Notes: generated from the sequence alone by a model not told the origin. Shown: positions 54,022 through 63,217, counted from the first letter of the stretch. The stretch is DNA of 64,000 bases from Rhodoblastus sp963748385 (GCA_963748385.1 CAVVIQ010000009.1:399896-463895); one strand, 5' to 3'. Numbers and translations are program-made.

Positions 54022-55152
54022 TCACGCGTCATTTCGATGACGGCCCGTCGCGAGGCGCCGCTCCACGCCGCGCGCATAGGCCGACATCGACAGGCAGAAG
54101 GCGAGGTAGAACAGGCCGGCGAAGACATAGGCCGTGGCGGCGATTCCGGGGCCGGCCCAGCGCGGGTCGAGCCGCGCCGCATCCACCGTGTGCAGAAAAT
54201 CGAAAATGCCGACGATCGCCACCAGGGTCGTGTCCTTGAACAAGGCCACGAAATTATTGACGATGGCCGGGATCACCGCCGCCAGCGCCTGCGGCAGGAC
54301 GACGAAGCGCAAGGCCGCGATCCGGCTCAGGCCCAAGGCCTGCGCCGCCTCTCCCTGCCCCCGCGGCACGGCGTTGAGCCCGGCGCGCACCACCTCCGCC
54401 ATATAGGCCGAGGCGAAAAAGCCGACGCCGAACAGAGGCCGCAGCAGCCGGTCCGGCGCCCAGCCGGGCGGCAGGAACAGGGGCAGCATGGCGTTGGCCA
54501 TGAACAGAACGGCGATCAGCGGCGCGCCGCGCGCGAATTCAATCAGCCCGGCGCAAAAAAGCCGCAGCGCCGGCAGATCGGAGCGTCGCCCCAGCGCCAG
54601 CAGCGCGCCGCCGGGAAGCGCGACGACAATACCGGTCAAAGCCACCAGCAAAGTCACCATGGCGCCGCCCCAGAGATTCGTGTCGACTTTCGGCAGTTCC
54701 AGAAAAGGCGCGCCGCGCACAAGCGCGAAGCCGGCCACTGGCAGGACGACGAAAAAGCCGAAGGCGGCGAGACTTTTGCGTTTCGCGTCCGGCCACAGCA
54801 GCCAGACCGTCAGCGCGGCGGCGAGGCCAAAGGCGAGATCGACGCGCCAGCGCTGCTCGGGCGGATAAGAGCCGTAAAGAAAATAAGGCGTCTTGGCGGC
54901 GATGAAGGCCCAGCACGCCCCCGCCCCCGGCGCGCGGCACAGAACGCCGTCGGGCGCCCGCCACACCGCGTCCTCGATCAGGAAACGCCACAGCGGCGGC
55001 AGCGCCAGGGCGAGAAAACCGGCGACGGCGAAAGTGATCGCGGCGGAGGTCCAATCGGCGAAAAGATTTTCGCGCAGAACCGCAAGGAACGGGCGCGAAA
55101 ATTTCGGCGGCTGGCGTTGCGGGATCGGCGCGGCGCGCAGAAAATCCGTCAT
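54022..55152 (-). CDS. aapM: general L-amino acid ABC transporter permease AapM
   Basis: Encodes 376 residues with about eight transmembrane segments and the permease EAA-type loop (AQALGLSRIAALRFVVLPQAL). A long periplasmic-type insert (VWRAPDGVLCRAPGAGACWA) near the N-terminus is typical of AapM. With AapQ it forms the inner-membrane channel for broad amino acid uptake. The start overlaps the aapQ stop by 4 bases. The usual ATPase gene aapP does not follow; the next downstream gene is aqpZ. Confidence 0.9.
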   Translation of the reverse strand: MTDFLRAAPIPQRQPPKFSRPFLAVLRENLFADWTSAAITFAVAGFLALALPPLWRFLIEDAVWRAPDGVLCRAPGAGACWAFIAAKTPYFLYGSYPPEQRWRVDLAFGLAAALTVWLLWPDAKRKSLAAFGFFVVLPVAGFALVRGAPFLELPKVDTNLWGGAMVTLLVALTGIVVALPGGALLALGRRSDLPALRLFCAGLIEFARGAPLIAVLFMANAMLPLFLPPGWAPDRLLRPLFGVGFFASAYMAEVVRAGLNAVPRGQGEAAQALGLSRIAALRFVVLPQALAAVIPAIVNNFVALFKDTTLVAIVGIFDFLHTVDAARLDPRWAGPGIAATAYVFAGLFYLAFCLSMSAYARGVERRLATGRHRNDA

Positions 55153-56132
55153 GTCCGCCCTCCCCAGCGCAGGCGGCGCTCATAGAGCCGCACCAGGGCG
55201 AGCGTCGCCAGGGAGAGCGCGAGATAGAGCGCCATGACCAGACCCATGACCTGCAAGGCGGCGCCGGTCTGGTTGAGGATCGTGCCCGAAACCTGCATCA
55301 GGTCGGCGAAGCCGACAAAGGCGGCGAGCGACGAATTTTTCGTCATCGCAAGATATTGGCTGACCAGCGGCGGCAGGATCACCCGCATCGCCTGCGGGCG
55401 GATCACCAGGCGCCGCGCCTGCGCCGCGCTCAGGCCCAAAGCCGCCGCCGCCTCGCTCTGGCCGCGCGCCACGCTTTGCACCCCCGCGCGCACGATCTCG
55501 GCGATATAGGCGCCGGTATAGACCGACAAAGCCAGGACAAGCGCGCAGGCCTCGGGCGACAGCCGCCAGCCGCCGACGACATTGAAGCGATTGAGCGCCG
55601 GATCGAACAAGGGCCAGTCGATCGCCGGCCACCCGTGGAGGAAAGAAAGCGCGGGGGTAAAAAACCCGCGATCGTTCAGGATGAAGCCGCCGAAATGATA
55701 GGACTCCGCCGGACCCGGCAGGGGCGCGAGCACGGCGACATAGCAGAACAGGATCTGCAGCAACAGCGGCAGGTTGCGCACGATCCCGACATAGGCCGCC
55801 GCCAGCCGCGACAAGGCGAGATGGCGCGACAATCGCGCGAAGCCCGCGGCGAAACCAATCAGCGTCGCAAGCAGCCCCGACAGGATTGAAACCAGCACGG
55901 TGTTGAGCACGCCGACCAGCAACGCGCGGCCATAGGTCGACTGCGACGAAAAGGAAATCAGGCTCTGGTTGATGCTGAAGCCCGCGACATCGTGCAGAAA
56001 GGCGAAGGAGGTCGGAATGCGGAGCGCGTGGAGATTGGCTCGGGCGTTGAGATAGGCGAACGCGAACAGGACGCCGAGCGCGAGCAGCAGCCCGGACTGG
56101 ATCGCGATGCGTCGAAAAACCCGCGGCGTCAT
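55149..56132 (-). CDS. aapQ: general L-amino acid ABC transporter permease AapQ
   Basis: Encodes 327 residues from MTPRVFRRIAIQSGLLLALG. It has the conserved AapQ features: long first periplasmic loop (HDVAGFSINQSLISFS), several membrane segments and the EAA loop AAAALGLSAAQARRLVIRPQA that docks the ATPase. It is the second gene of aapJ-aapQ-aapM with 4-base overlaps on both sides. The ATG at 56132 is preferred over an upstream in-frame start at 56171. Confidence 0.92.
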   Translation of the reverse strand: MTPRVFRRIAIQSGLLLALGVLFAFAYLNARANLHALRIPTSFAFLHDVAGFSINQSLISFSSQSTYGRALLVGVLNTVLVSILSGLLATLIGFAAGFARLSRHLALSRLAAAYVGIVRNLPLLLQILFCYVAVLAPLPGPAESYHFGGFILNDRGFFTPALSFLHGWPAIDWPLFDPALNRFNVVGGWRLSPEACALVLALSVYTGAYIAEIVRAGVQSVARGQSEAAAALGLSAAQARRLVIRPQAMRVILPPLVSQYLAMTKNSSLAAFVGFADLMQVSGTILNQTGAALQVMGLVMALYLALSLATLALVRLYERRLRWGGRT

Positions 56133-57175
56133 CGCACCGGCGGAGCGTAGAGGAGCCCGCCGTCCCGCCACAAGGCGTTGAGGCCGCGCGGAATTTTCAA
56201 GGCCGATTCCTTGCCGAGATTGCGCTCGAAAATTTCGCCGTAATTGCCGACCGCCTTGATGATCCGAGCCGCCCAGTCAGGCGTCAGGCCGAGCCCCGCG
56301 CCGTAATCGCCCTCCTGCCCGAGCAGTCGGCGGATTTCCGGATTCTGGGATCTTTTCATCGCCTCGACATTTTTCGAGGTCACGCCCAGCTCCTCGGCGT
56401 CGACAAGAGCAAATTGCGTCCATTTCACCAGATTGAACCAGCGGTCGTCGCCCTGGCGCAGCGCAGGGGAAAAAGGCTCCTTGGAAATGGTCTCCCTGAG
56501 GACGACATTCTCGTCCGGATGGGTGAGCTTCAGGCGCTCGGCGTACAGCCCGGAGGCGTCGGTGGTGAAGGCGTCGCAGCGCCCGGAATCGTACGCCTTG
56601 ATCGCCTCGTCGGCGGTGGCGAAGACCACCGGCTCCATTTTCAGCCCATGCGAGCGGAAGAAATCGGCGAGATTGAGCTCATTGGTGGTGCCCTGCTGGG
56701 CGCAGACCGAGGCGCCGTCGAGTTTCAGGGCGGAGCTTATTGCGAGGCTCCTGCGGACCAGAAAACCCTGGCCGTCGTAGAAATTGATCGCTGTGAACAG
56801 GAGCCCCTGCCCCACCTCGCGCGACTCGGTCCAGGTGGTGTTGTGCGAAAGAAGATCCACTTCACCCGACTGCAGCGCGGTGAAGCGGTCTTTCGAGGAC
56901 AAGGGAATGAAGGTTACTTTCGCAGGGTCGTCGAAAATAGCCGCCGCCACGGCCCGGCACAGGTCGATGTCGAAACCGCGCCAGACGCCGCGATCGTCGG
57001 GCAGGCCAAAGCCCGCAAGCCCGATATTGACCCCGCAGGTCACAAAGCCGCGCGCGCGTGTCGCGTCGAGCGTATCGGCGCGCGCGGCGACTGAACCGAG
57101 AAGAGCGGCGACAAAAAGGATCGCCGCGAGACTCCGGTTCGGCGGGTTTGGTTTGCGCGTGTTCGGCGGCTTCAT
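56129..57175 (-). CDS. aapJ: general L-amino acid ABC transporter substrate-binding protein AapJ
   Basis: Encodes 348 residues with a signal peptide (cleavage about residue 33, AARA-DTL). RARGFVTCGVNIGLAGFG, WRGFDIDLCRAVAAAIF and SHNTTWTESREVG mark the family. It captures amino acids in the periplasm and delivers them to AapQM. It is the first gene of the operon. The ATPase subunit must be encoded elsewhere or lost. Confidence 0.93.
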   Translation of the reverse strand: MKPPNTRKPNPPNRSLAAILFVAALLGSVAARADTLDATRARGFVTCGVNIGLAGFGLPDDRGVWRGFDIDLCRAVAAAIFDDPAKVTFIPLSSKDRFTALQSGEVDLLSHNTTWTESREVGQGLLFTAINFYDGQGFLVRRSLAISSALKLDGASVCAQQGTTNELNLADFFRSHGLKMEPVVFATADEAIKAYDSGRCDAFTTDASGLYAERLKLTHPDENVVLRETISKEPFSPALRQGDDRWFNLVKWTQFALVDAEELGVTSKNVEAMKRSQNPEIRRLLGQEGDYGAGLGLTPDWAARIIKAVGNYGEIFERNLGKESALKIPRGLNALWRDGGLLYAPPVR

Positions 57176-57250
57176 AACTCGCCCAGCCTATGCGCTGGCC
57201 AAATCCTTTGCAAAGCCTGGGCGCCGGCCAGCGGGCGAACGCCCAAGCCC

Positions 57251-58009
57251 TCACTCGATGGTCTCGCGGACGTCCGCCCATTGGATGGTCTTGAAATTGA
57301 AGCCGCTTTCCAGCGTCGGCTTGACGATCTCGAAAAAGGGCGAAACGTCGAAATCGCGCGGCGTGAACAGGGAATGATGTCGGATGTGCAGGATTTCCTT
57401 CATGCAATCCTCGCAGTCGTCGCGGTGCGCCTTGACCAGTTCGATATCGGGCAGGATCGGATATTGAATCGACTGGAAGGCCTCGGCGATCAGGGTGGAG
57501 CAGATCGCGCGCGTCGGATCGCCGCTGCCCAGAGCCAGCATCCGCCGCCGCCAGCGCGTGGGCACCGGCGGATTGGGCAGGAGGTAGCGCGCGAGATCGA
57601 CGACATGGCGCAGATCGTAGCTATCGCCCAGCCGCGCCTCGGCGAATGCGACGATGGTGCGGCGGTCGGCCTCGTCCAGCCCGACCGGCCGGCAGATGCG
57701 GGTGTGAAAGCCGAGGTAACGCGCGACGCCGACCCGGCGCACGCCCCCGACCAGATCCGCCTCGATGAGGGAAGGCGCGCCGGAATCGCCCGACGGGCCG
57801 GCATAAAGCGCGGCATGGGACCAGGTCGACTGGGTCAGATATTTGATCGCCGAGGAAATGCGGGCCTTGCCCTCGACCAGCAGCACGTCGCAGGGGCGCA
57901 AGCTCGCCAGCAGCATATCGGGTGGCGTCGGCGCGCCCGCTGCGCCGACGTCGCGCTCCTTGGTGAGAAAATCGGCCAGTCCACGGCCGATCAGGTCGAA
58001 AATGAACAT
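57251..58009 (-). CDS. YiiX/YebB-like permuted papain-like amidase
   Basis: About 252 residues. LRPCDVLLVEG, the STWSHAALYAG segment with a catalytic-type His and Ala/Ser pocket, SLIEADLVGGVRR and ICSTLIAEAFQ with the nucleophile Cys match the permuted NlpC/P60-like family of YiiX. Such enzymes cut lipid or peptide amide bonds. MFIFDLIGRG at 58009 is the likely start; an upstream frame to 58063 is unlikely. No signal peptide is obvious. The last ~90 residues (IRHHSLFTPRDFDVSPFF) form an extension whose role is unknown. Confidence 0.75.
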   Translation of the reverse strand: MFIFDLIGRGLADFLTKERDVGAAGAPTPPDMLLASLRPCDVLLVEGKARISSAIKYLTQSTWSHAALYAGPSGDSGAPSLIEADLVGGVRRVGVARYLGFHTRICRPVGLDEADRRTIVAFAEARLGDSYDLRHVVDLARYLLPNPPVPTRWRRRMLALGSGDPTRAICSTLIAEAFQSIQYPILPDIELVKAHRDDCEDCMKEILHIRHHSLFTPRDFDVSPFFEIVKPTLESGFNFKTIQWADVRETIE

Positions 58010-58203
58010 GACGCCCTCGTCTGCGCGGCGATCCTGTCGCCGGTCCTGGCCGGCTCGAGTCAAGGAGCATTCTTACGAGACGAAAATGAAGCCGCAAATC
58101 CCCGTCGCCGCATAAGGTATAAGACCGCCGCCGCCCTTGACGCGCCCCCTCGCCTTTCGCCAAGCTCGCGGCGAAAGGTTTTCTCCCCAAAGGTTTTCGC
58201 CCG

Positions 58204-59394
58204 ATGACCAAATCCAGCCCGCCATCGCAAAAAGACAGGCGTGCGCGCACAAAGCTCGTTCATGCGGGGCGCGAACCATTCGAACAGTTCGGCTTCGTCA
58301 ATACGCCGATCTATCGCGGCTCGACCGTGCTACAGCCGACGCTCGCCGACCTCGAGGCACGGCACACCAAACGTTTCGTCTATGGCACGCTCGGCACGCC
58401 AACCACCGAGGCTCTGGAAAAAGCCTGGTCGGAAATCGCCGGCGCCGCCGGAACGGTGCTGACGTCGTCGGGCCTTGCCGCGATCACCGTCGCCCTGCTC
58501 ACCGCGGTGAAAACCGGCGACCACCTGCTGGTGACCGATTCCGCCTATCAGCCGACCCGGACATTCTGCAACGCCTTTCTGGGCCGGATGGGCGTGGAGA
58601 CGACCTATTACGATCCGCTCGTCGGCGGTGGAATCGCGGAGCTGATGCGGCCCAACACCACGGCCGTGCTGGTCGAGGCGCCGGGCTCGCAGAGTTTCGA
58701 GATGCAGGACGTTCCGGCCATCGCTGAAGCCGCGCACGCGCGCGGCGCCTGCATAATCATGGACAACACCTGGGCGACGCCCTTGTTCTTCCCGCCGCAC
58801 GAACGCGGGGTCGATCTCGCCGTCGAGGCCGGCACCAAATATCTATCGGGCCATTCCGACCTGCTGCTCGGTCTGGTTTCGGCTAATGAGCAATGGCTCA
58901 AGCCCCTGCGCCAGACGTTCAATCTGTTCGCCATGTGCGCCGGGCCGGACGATGCCTTTCTGGCCTTGAGGGGGTTGCGGACCATGGACCTGCGCCTGCG
59001 CGAAGCGGAGCGCCAGGGTTTCGCTTTGGCGCGCTGGCTTAAAAGACGCCCGGAAGTGTCGCGCGTGCTCCATCCCGGCTTCGAGGACGACCCCGGACAT
59101 GAGATCTGGAAACGCGACTTCCTCGGCGCCTCGGGCCTGTTCTCGGTGATTCTCAAGCCGGTCGCCAAACCGGCGCTGGCCGCGCTGTTCGACGGCCTGG
59201 AACTGTTCGGCATGGGCTATAGCTGGGGCGGCTACGAGAGCCTGGTCATCCCCTTCGACTGCCGCGCCTATCGCACCGCGACCGATTGGAATCCGGAAGG
59301 GCCAGCCCTGCGCTTTTCGGTCGGACTCGAAGACATCGAGGATCTCAAGGTCGATCTTGACCAAGGCTTTGCCCGGATGCGGGCCGGGACGTGA
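58204..59394 (+). CDS. metC: cystathionine beta-lyase
   Basis: Encodes 396 residues of the Cys/Met metabolism PLP fold. FVNTPIYRGSTVL and YGTLGTPTTEALE contact the cofactor, MDNTWATPLFF has the Asp that binds the pyridine N, and the PLP lysine is in AGTKYLSGHSDLL (Lys212). MGYSWGGYESL is the MetC-type substrate loop. It converts cystathionine to homocysteine, pyruvate and ammonia. Its 3' end overlaps the opposing GNAT gene by 50 bases. Confidence 0.92.
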   Translation: MTKSSPPSQKDRRARTKLVHAGREPFEQFGFVNTPIYRGSTVLQPTLADLEARHTKRFVYGTLGTPTTEALEKAWSEIAGAAGTVLTSSGLAAITVALLTAVKTGDHLLVTDSAYQPTRTFCNAFLGRMGVETTYYDPLVGGGIAELMRPNTTAVLVEAPGSQSFEMQDVPAIAEAAHARGACIIMDNTWATPLFFPPHERGVDLAVEAGTKYLSGHSDLLLGLVSANEQWLKPLRQTFNLFAMCAGPDDAFLALRGLRTMDLRLREAERQGFALARWLKRRPEVSRVLHPGFEDDPGHEIWKRDFLGASGLFSVILKPVAKPALAALFDGLELFGMGYSWGGYESLVIPFDCRAYRTATDWNPEGPALRFSVGLEDIEDLKVDLDQGFARMRAGT

Positions 59395-59896
59395 CATGGG
59401 CCAGGTCGATCGAGGCGAACAGGCGTCCGTCGCGCGCCTCGATCCGCTCGAAAAAGCGCCGCGCCAAAGCGAGCATGGATTCGTTGTCGGGCAGGATCTC
59501 CAGCTCCAGCTTCCTGAATCCGGCCTGAACGCCTGCGTCAATCACTTCCTTCATCAGCGCTGAGCCCATGCCTTTGCGCTGGCAGCCCTCTTCGACGGTG
59601 AACGCCAGTTCGCCGACCTCGGGCCGCGTCGGATCGGCCAGCAATTCGGCGGCGGCGCGAATCACGCCGTCCTCTTCGCAGATCGCCACGATTCTCTTGT
59701 CGGAAGCCGCCGCGCCCGCGTGGAGCTCGATCAGAAAGTCCTCGGCGTCGCCGAAAAAGCGCAGGCGCCGGTCCTCGGGGCTGAGACGCAGCAGATGATC
59801 GGCGTAACGGTCGGCGTCCCGCGGCCCAAGCCGGGTGAAATGGCGGCAACCGCAAATTTCCGGAACGTCGAGCAAATCGAAACCTCTATCATTCAA
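59345..59896 (-). CDS. GNAT family N-acetyltransferase
   Basis: Encodes 183 residues. The acetyl-CoA site is in ELAFTVEEGCQRKGMGSALM (R/Q-x2-G-x-G/A). The N-terminal part (FTRLGPRDADRYADHLLRLSPEDRRLRFFG) matches the subgroup of GNAT domains found in acetyl-CoA-synthetase-linked lysine acetyltransferases. The start is TTG, overlapping the PAP2 gene stop by 8 bases, so translation is probably coupled. The substrate is unknown. The 3' end overlaps metC. Confidence 0.85.
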   Translation of the reverse strand: MNDRGFDLLDVPEICGCRHFTRLGPRDADRYADHLLRLSPEDRRLRFFGDAEDFLIELHAGAAASDKRIVAICEEDGVIRAAAELLADPTRPEVGELAFTVEEGCQRKGMGSALMKEVIDAGVQAGFRKLELEILPDNESMLALARRFFERIEARDGRLFASIDLAHVTSRPASGQSLGQDRP

Positions 59897-60740
59897 TTAT
59901 ATTCGAATAACCGCATATTGCTAAGGGTTTGTCAAGGTCGACGTTTTTCCCCACCAGTTTCCAGCCGCGCGGCTTGGGCAGGATCGCGTCGGGTTCAAGG
60001 GTGAAGGCGATGCGCCGTCGCGCGAAAATCCGCGCGACCGCGAGTGCGGAGGCGAGGCCGAGGCAGGCGCCGCCGAAAACGTCGCTCGGATAATGGGCGC
60101 CGACAACGATGCGCGACGCCGCAACCGGCAGGGCCACGATCAGAAAGGCCGGCCCGAGGCGCGGCCACAACAGGGTCAGCGCGGCGAGCGCGGCGAAAAC
60201 CGTCGTGGTATGGCCGGAGGGAAAGCTCGCCAGCGTCGCCTTGAGCGAAAAAAGATCGAAGTGGAACGGCCCGTCGATGGCGATCAGATGCGGCCGGGCG
60301 CGGCCGACGACATGTTTCACCATCTGCGCCGCGATCCCGGAGAAGGCCATCGTCGCGAAGAAATAGAAGCCGCGCGAGGCGACGAGGCCCCAGGCCGCGC
60401 GTCGCCGCAAGCCCCTGGTTTTTTCGCGCAAGAAGAGACCAAGGACGATCGCCAGAATGGCGAGCGCGAACAGCCAGTTCGACTTGCCGGCCTGGGTGAT
60501 CGCGTCGAAAAAGCCGACGAGCCGCAGGTCGAGCCGCGCCGCGGCGCGGGCGGTCTTTTCGTCGAGAACCAGGCCGATGGCGATCAGGACCGAGGCGGCA
60601 AGGACGGCCAGCGCGCTCCAGAATGGCCACAGGCGCGCGACCGGCGCCAATGGGCGGCGCCAATGGGCGGCGAGATCGCGCCAGGCGCGCGCCGCCGCGT
60701 CGCCGGCCCTTGCCGGAAAAGAAACAGCTCGACCGGTCAA
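59889..60740 (-). CDS. PAP2 family phosphatase
   Basis: Encodes 283 residues with several transmembrane segments. The three PAP2 motifs are present: K-x6-RP (KHVVGRARPH), PSGH (SFPSGHTTT) and SR-x5-H (SRIVVGAHYPSDVFGG). It removes phosphate from lipid carriers such as phosphatidate or undecaprenyl-PP at the membrane. The start appears to be TTG at 60740. It is upstream of and coupled to the GNAT gene. Confidence 0.9.
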   Translation of the reverse strand: MTGRAVSFPARAGDAAARAWRDLAAHWRRPLAPVARLWPFWSALAVLAASVLIAIGLVLDEKTARAAARLDLRLVGFFDAITQAGKSNWLFALAILAIVLGLFLREKTRGLRRRAAWGLVASRGFYFFATMAFSGIAAQMVKHVVGRARPHLIAIDGPFHFDLFSLKATLASFPSGHTTTVFAALAALTLLWPRLGPAFLIVALPVAASRIVVGAHYPSDVFGGACLGLASALAVARIFARRRIAFTLEPDAILPKPRGWKLVGKNVDLDKPLAICGYSNIIE

Positions 60741-61188
60741 GTTTCCTCCCCAGACCGCATGAAACCGCTTTCGCGCTATGGCCCCGCGATCCGAAAAAAA
60801 CGCTTCGGTTCGTCAGCTATTTTCCCGCCGGCGGAATCGGCTGCCGCATGTTTCATGCGGAACGCCTCGCTTGGCAATCCCGTCCCGTCGCGGCCCCGCT
60901 TGCCGAACGCCCTGCTTCTGCCTGATTGAATCAGCTTACAAATATTCGATAATGACGCTGGGCCATTTTGACTGACGCCATTCGAGAAATAACCCTGCGT
61001 CATCTTGTATTGACATTAATGGTGAACCTCGGTTCGCATTGCGCGATCGTTATCATTTTACTTAAATGATTGCAGCACGCCGAATGAACCCGAACGAAGC
61101 TGACGTTTACTCACAAAATTCATGCACAGCGCTGTTTATCGGCGACACAGCCGGCTGCGGTTGATACGGGGCGCTCGTGGGTCGAAAA
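60741..61188. other. intergenic region upstream of the XRE regulator
   Basis: About 450 bases, AT-rich from 60940 on. It contains a TTGACA (61010-61015) without a convincing -10 box and the dyad listed at 61052-61070. No gene is supported. Confidence 0.45.
61052..61070. promoter_or_regulatory. dyad upstream of the XRE-family gene
   Basis: A perfect ATCATTT-N5-AAATGAT inverted repeat lies about 120 bases upstream of the XRE gene. It has the geometry of a helix-turn-helix dimer operator; control by the adjacent regulator is a guess. Confidence 0.4.
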
Positions 61189-61578
61189 ATGAAAGAGATT
61201 GGCGCCATTGACCGCTGTATCGGGCAAAAACTCAAGGAAATGCGTGAAAAAGCGGAACTGGAGCCCGACGCCCTGGCGAAGACGCTCGGCGTCGATCCGC
61301 AAAAGCTGGAGTCCTTCGAGCAAGGCGCCGAGTCCGTTCCCACCGATCTTTTCCTCGATTTCGCCATTGTCCTGCGTTTCGACGCCATCGAATTGTTGAA
61401 GAGCGTCGCTTTGGAGCCGGACGCGGCGCCCCGTCCCGCCGCAGAAAAACCTGGCTACGAACCGGAGCTCGTGGCGCTACTGCGCGATTTCACGAGAATT
61501 CGCGACCCGGATATCCGTTCCCAAGTCCTGTCGCTCGTCGCGCTCGCCGCGCGCGAGAGCGAGAAAGACGGGAAATAG
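61189..61578 (+). CDS. XRE family helix-turn-helix protein
   Basis: Encodes 129 residues. The HTH spans about IGQKLKEMREKAELEPDALA to TLGVDPQKLESFEQGAESVP, matching Cro/C1-type domains. The C-terminal half is predicted helical and may dimerise or sense a ligand. The start is MKEIGAIDRC at 61189; an in-frame GTG at 61177 is an alternative. It stands alone and is probably a small transcription regulator of unknown target. Confidence 0.8.
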   Translation: MKEIGAIDRCIGQKLKEMREKAELEPDALAKTLGVDPQKLESFEQGAESVPTDLFLDFAIVLRFDAIELLKSVALEPDAAPRPAAEKPGYEPELVALLRDFTRIRDPDIRSQVLSLVALAARESEKDGK

Positions 61579-61816
61579 AGCCCATATGGCGCGACAGGGC
61601 CGGCGCGCCGCGCTCTCGCCGCGCAGGAAACCGGACCGCCGTAGCGGACTGACCCGGACAAGAACGCCTCGGGCAAAACCGGCTCGGTTCAACCCGTCTT
61701 TCTCGACGAGATCGACGAGCGGGAGCCTGACGACTGGATTTGGTGCAAAAGGCTCGGGCAAGCTCCGGCCCCTATTGTCATGATGTGGCGCCCTCAATCG
61801 CCGCGACATGACTGCG
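61579..61816 (+). other. possible decayed ORF between XRE gene and terminator
   Basis: One frame reads a plausible protein segment, FLDEIDEREPDDWIWCKRLG and GQAPAPIVMMW, running from about 61650 to 61855, but it has no start codon after the upstream stop and runs into the terminator hairpin. It may be the tail of a broken gene. Confidence 0.3.
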
Positions 61817-61848
61817 CGCCCGCCACGGATGTACTGGCGGGCGTTTTT
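61817..61848 (+). terminator. rho-independent terminator
   Basis: CGCCCGCCA (61817-61825) pairs with TGGCGGGCG (61835-61843) and is followed by TTTTT. It probably ends transcripts from the XRE gene. Confidence 0.9.
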
Positions 61849-61938
61849 CTTCCCTAGGTCACGGCTTGCTTAATCTTTATTCAATCGATGTAGTATACCG
61901 TGCCTCTGGTTTTCCCATTCCGCTGGGGTCTGGCAGCA

Positions 61939-62205
61939 ATGGAAGGACTCGAGGGCTCAGAACGAAGGAGGACGCCTCGCCGGCGCGTCCTGAAAGGCGC
62001 GCAGGTGAGTTTTCGTGGCCTCCGGGCGGCGATTGACTGCACCATCCGCGATCTTTCGGACAACGGCGCGCGCCTCATTGTGGAAAGCCCGGTTGGCGTA
62101 CCGGATCTTTTCGATCTGGTTCAGCACGGCGGCGCGCCACGTTTCTGCCGCGTTGTGTGGCGTACGGCGACCCAGATCGGCGTCGAATTCCTCGACGCAA
62201 GATAA
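61939..62205 (+). CDS. PilZ domain protein
   Basis: Encodes 88 residues. RRRTPRRRVLKGAQ contains the R-x3-R cyclic-di-GMP motif, and IRDLSDNGARL is the D/N-x-S-x2-G motif. A single small PilZ domain with no other module, so it probably acts as a c-di-GMP effector controlling a partner by contact. The ATG at 61939 follows an AT-rich leader; an upstream GTG at 61900 is possible. Confidence 0.87.
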   Translation: MEGLEGSERRRTPRRRVLKGAQVSFRGLRAAIDCTIRDLSDNGARLIVESPVGVPDLFDLVQHGGAPRFCRVVWRTATQIGVEFLDAR

Positions 62206-62270
62206 TCAGAACATCATCAGCCCGGCCAAAAGAACGGTCTCCCCGAATGCACGAGCGGGCGTTCGTTTTT

Positions 62271-62531
62271 TCACGACGATCTTCGCGCGCCTCGCGATGT
62301 CGCCTCCAAGTCGAAATTCTCCTGGAAGATCCGGACCGCGTCGGTCGCCTCTTTCGCAAACAGTTTGAGGCCGTCCGGGCCGGCTTCGACCATTTGCCAT
62401 GTCCAGCCCTTCGGACCGGAATATGGCCCGATCTCGACATGATCGATGTGATGGCGACCGAATTGACCCTGAAGGGCCAGCAGGCAAATCGCCTCCAGTT
62501 CTGGTTTTGTCCTGTGCTGACGATGAACCAT
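62271..62531 (-). CDS. hypothetical protein
   Basis: An 86-residue protein from an ATG with ribosome site GGAGAGAAG. It reads MVHRQHRTKPELEAICLLAL and GPYSGPKGWTWQMVEAGPDG; the Trp-containing centre and even composition suggest a folded protein rather than a chance frame. The end is Arg/Ser-rich. No family is recognised. Confidence 0.55.
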   Translation of the reverse strand: MVHRQHRTKPELEAICLLALQGQFGRHHIDHVEIGPYSGPKGWTWQMVEAGPDGLKLFAKEATDAVRIFQENFDLEATSRGARRSS

Positions 62532-63040
62532 GACGCTTCTCTCCCTTACTCCCACGCGAGATCGCGTCCATTTCGCAGGACGACGCCCGGGGAGCCCGCT
62601 CGTAATTTGAGGCTGTCTTTTTCGCCGAAAATCGGCCCGCGCAGCAGAATTCGCACGCATATTCCCATTTAGTGGCGCGCGTATGACGCGCGAGCGCTGT
62701 TTTCAGCGATTTTCAGAATCCAGCGTTCCGAACAGGCGCCCTGTTCAACTCGCCCTTGGCGCCCCGACCGCTCATGTGGTCAGGCGCGCAGGACGCGCTC
62801 AGCGTTTTCACAATTGAAATGTTTGCCGGCGGCAACGGCTTCTGCGATGGTCCGCCCTGCGAGACTATCCGGAGCGTCCGCAACGAGCAGTTGGTGAATC
62901 AGCCCCAGGCATCTCCATGGGTCGCGACCCAGCGACAAGCAGGAGACCCCCGCCGGAGACCCGAAGGAGCTGCTTTCCCAAGTCTTGGAGATCCTGCAAG
63001 CGCTGGCCATGCGCGTCGAAATGCTCGAAGGCGCGCGCTG
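62532..63040. other. mostly non-coding stretch with partial ORFs
   Basis: About 500 bases. One plus-strand frame ends at 63041 with DPKELLSQVLEILQALAMRV followed by EMLEGAR, overlapping the next ATG, but it has no start codon in its own frame. A minus-strand frame (to 62780) reads LIHQLLVADAPDSLAGRTIA and might be a small gene. Neither is firm. Confidence 0.35.
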
Positions 63041-63217
63041 ATGGCCGGTGCGCCAAAGCGTAAAGTGGGCGGCTTCCACGATGCGGTCGAGGCGGTCATA
63101 CCTGCGCCTTCCGACTCCCAGCTCAAGTTCGGCATGATCGTGCATCGAGTGCAGCAGCTCTTCCGCCGGGTCGAGATGCTGGAGTCCGCCCGCCGTCAGG
63201 AGAAGAGCCGGGAGTGA
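63041..63217 (+). CDS. small hypothetical protein
   Basis: A 58-residue ORF starting MAGAPKRKVGGFHDAVEAVI; its ATG overlaps the stop of a partial upstream frame (TGATG). The end, RVEMLESARRQEKSRE, repeats the RVEMLEGAR motif of that upstream frame, hinting at a local duplication. Its C-terminus is predicted helical. Function unknown. Confidence 0.45.
   Translation: MAGAPKRKVGGFHDAVEAVIPAPSDSQLKFGMIVHRVQQLFRRVEMLESARRQEKSRE

Noticed and set aside
61010..61038. TTGACA as a promoter for the XRE gene
   Set aside because: At 17 bases spacing there is no acceptable -10 hexamer.
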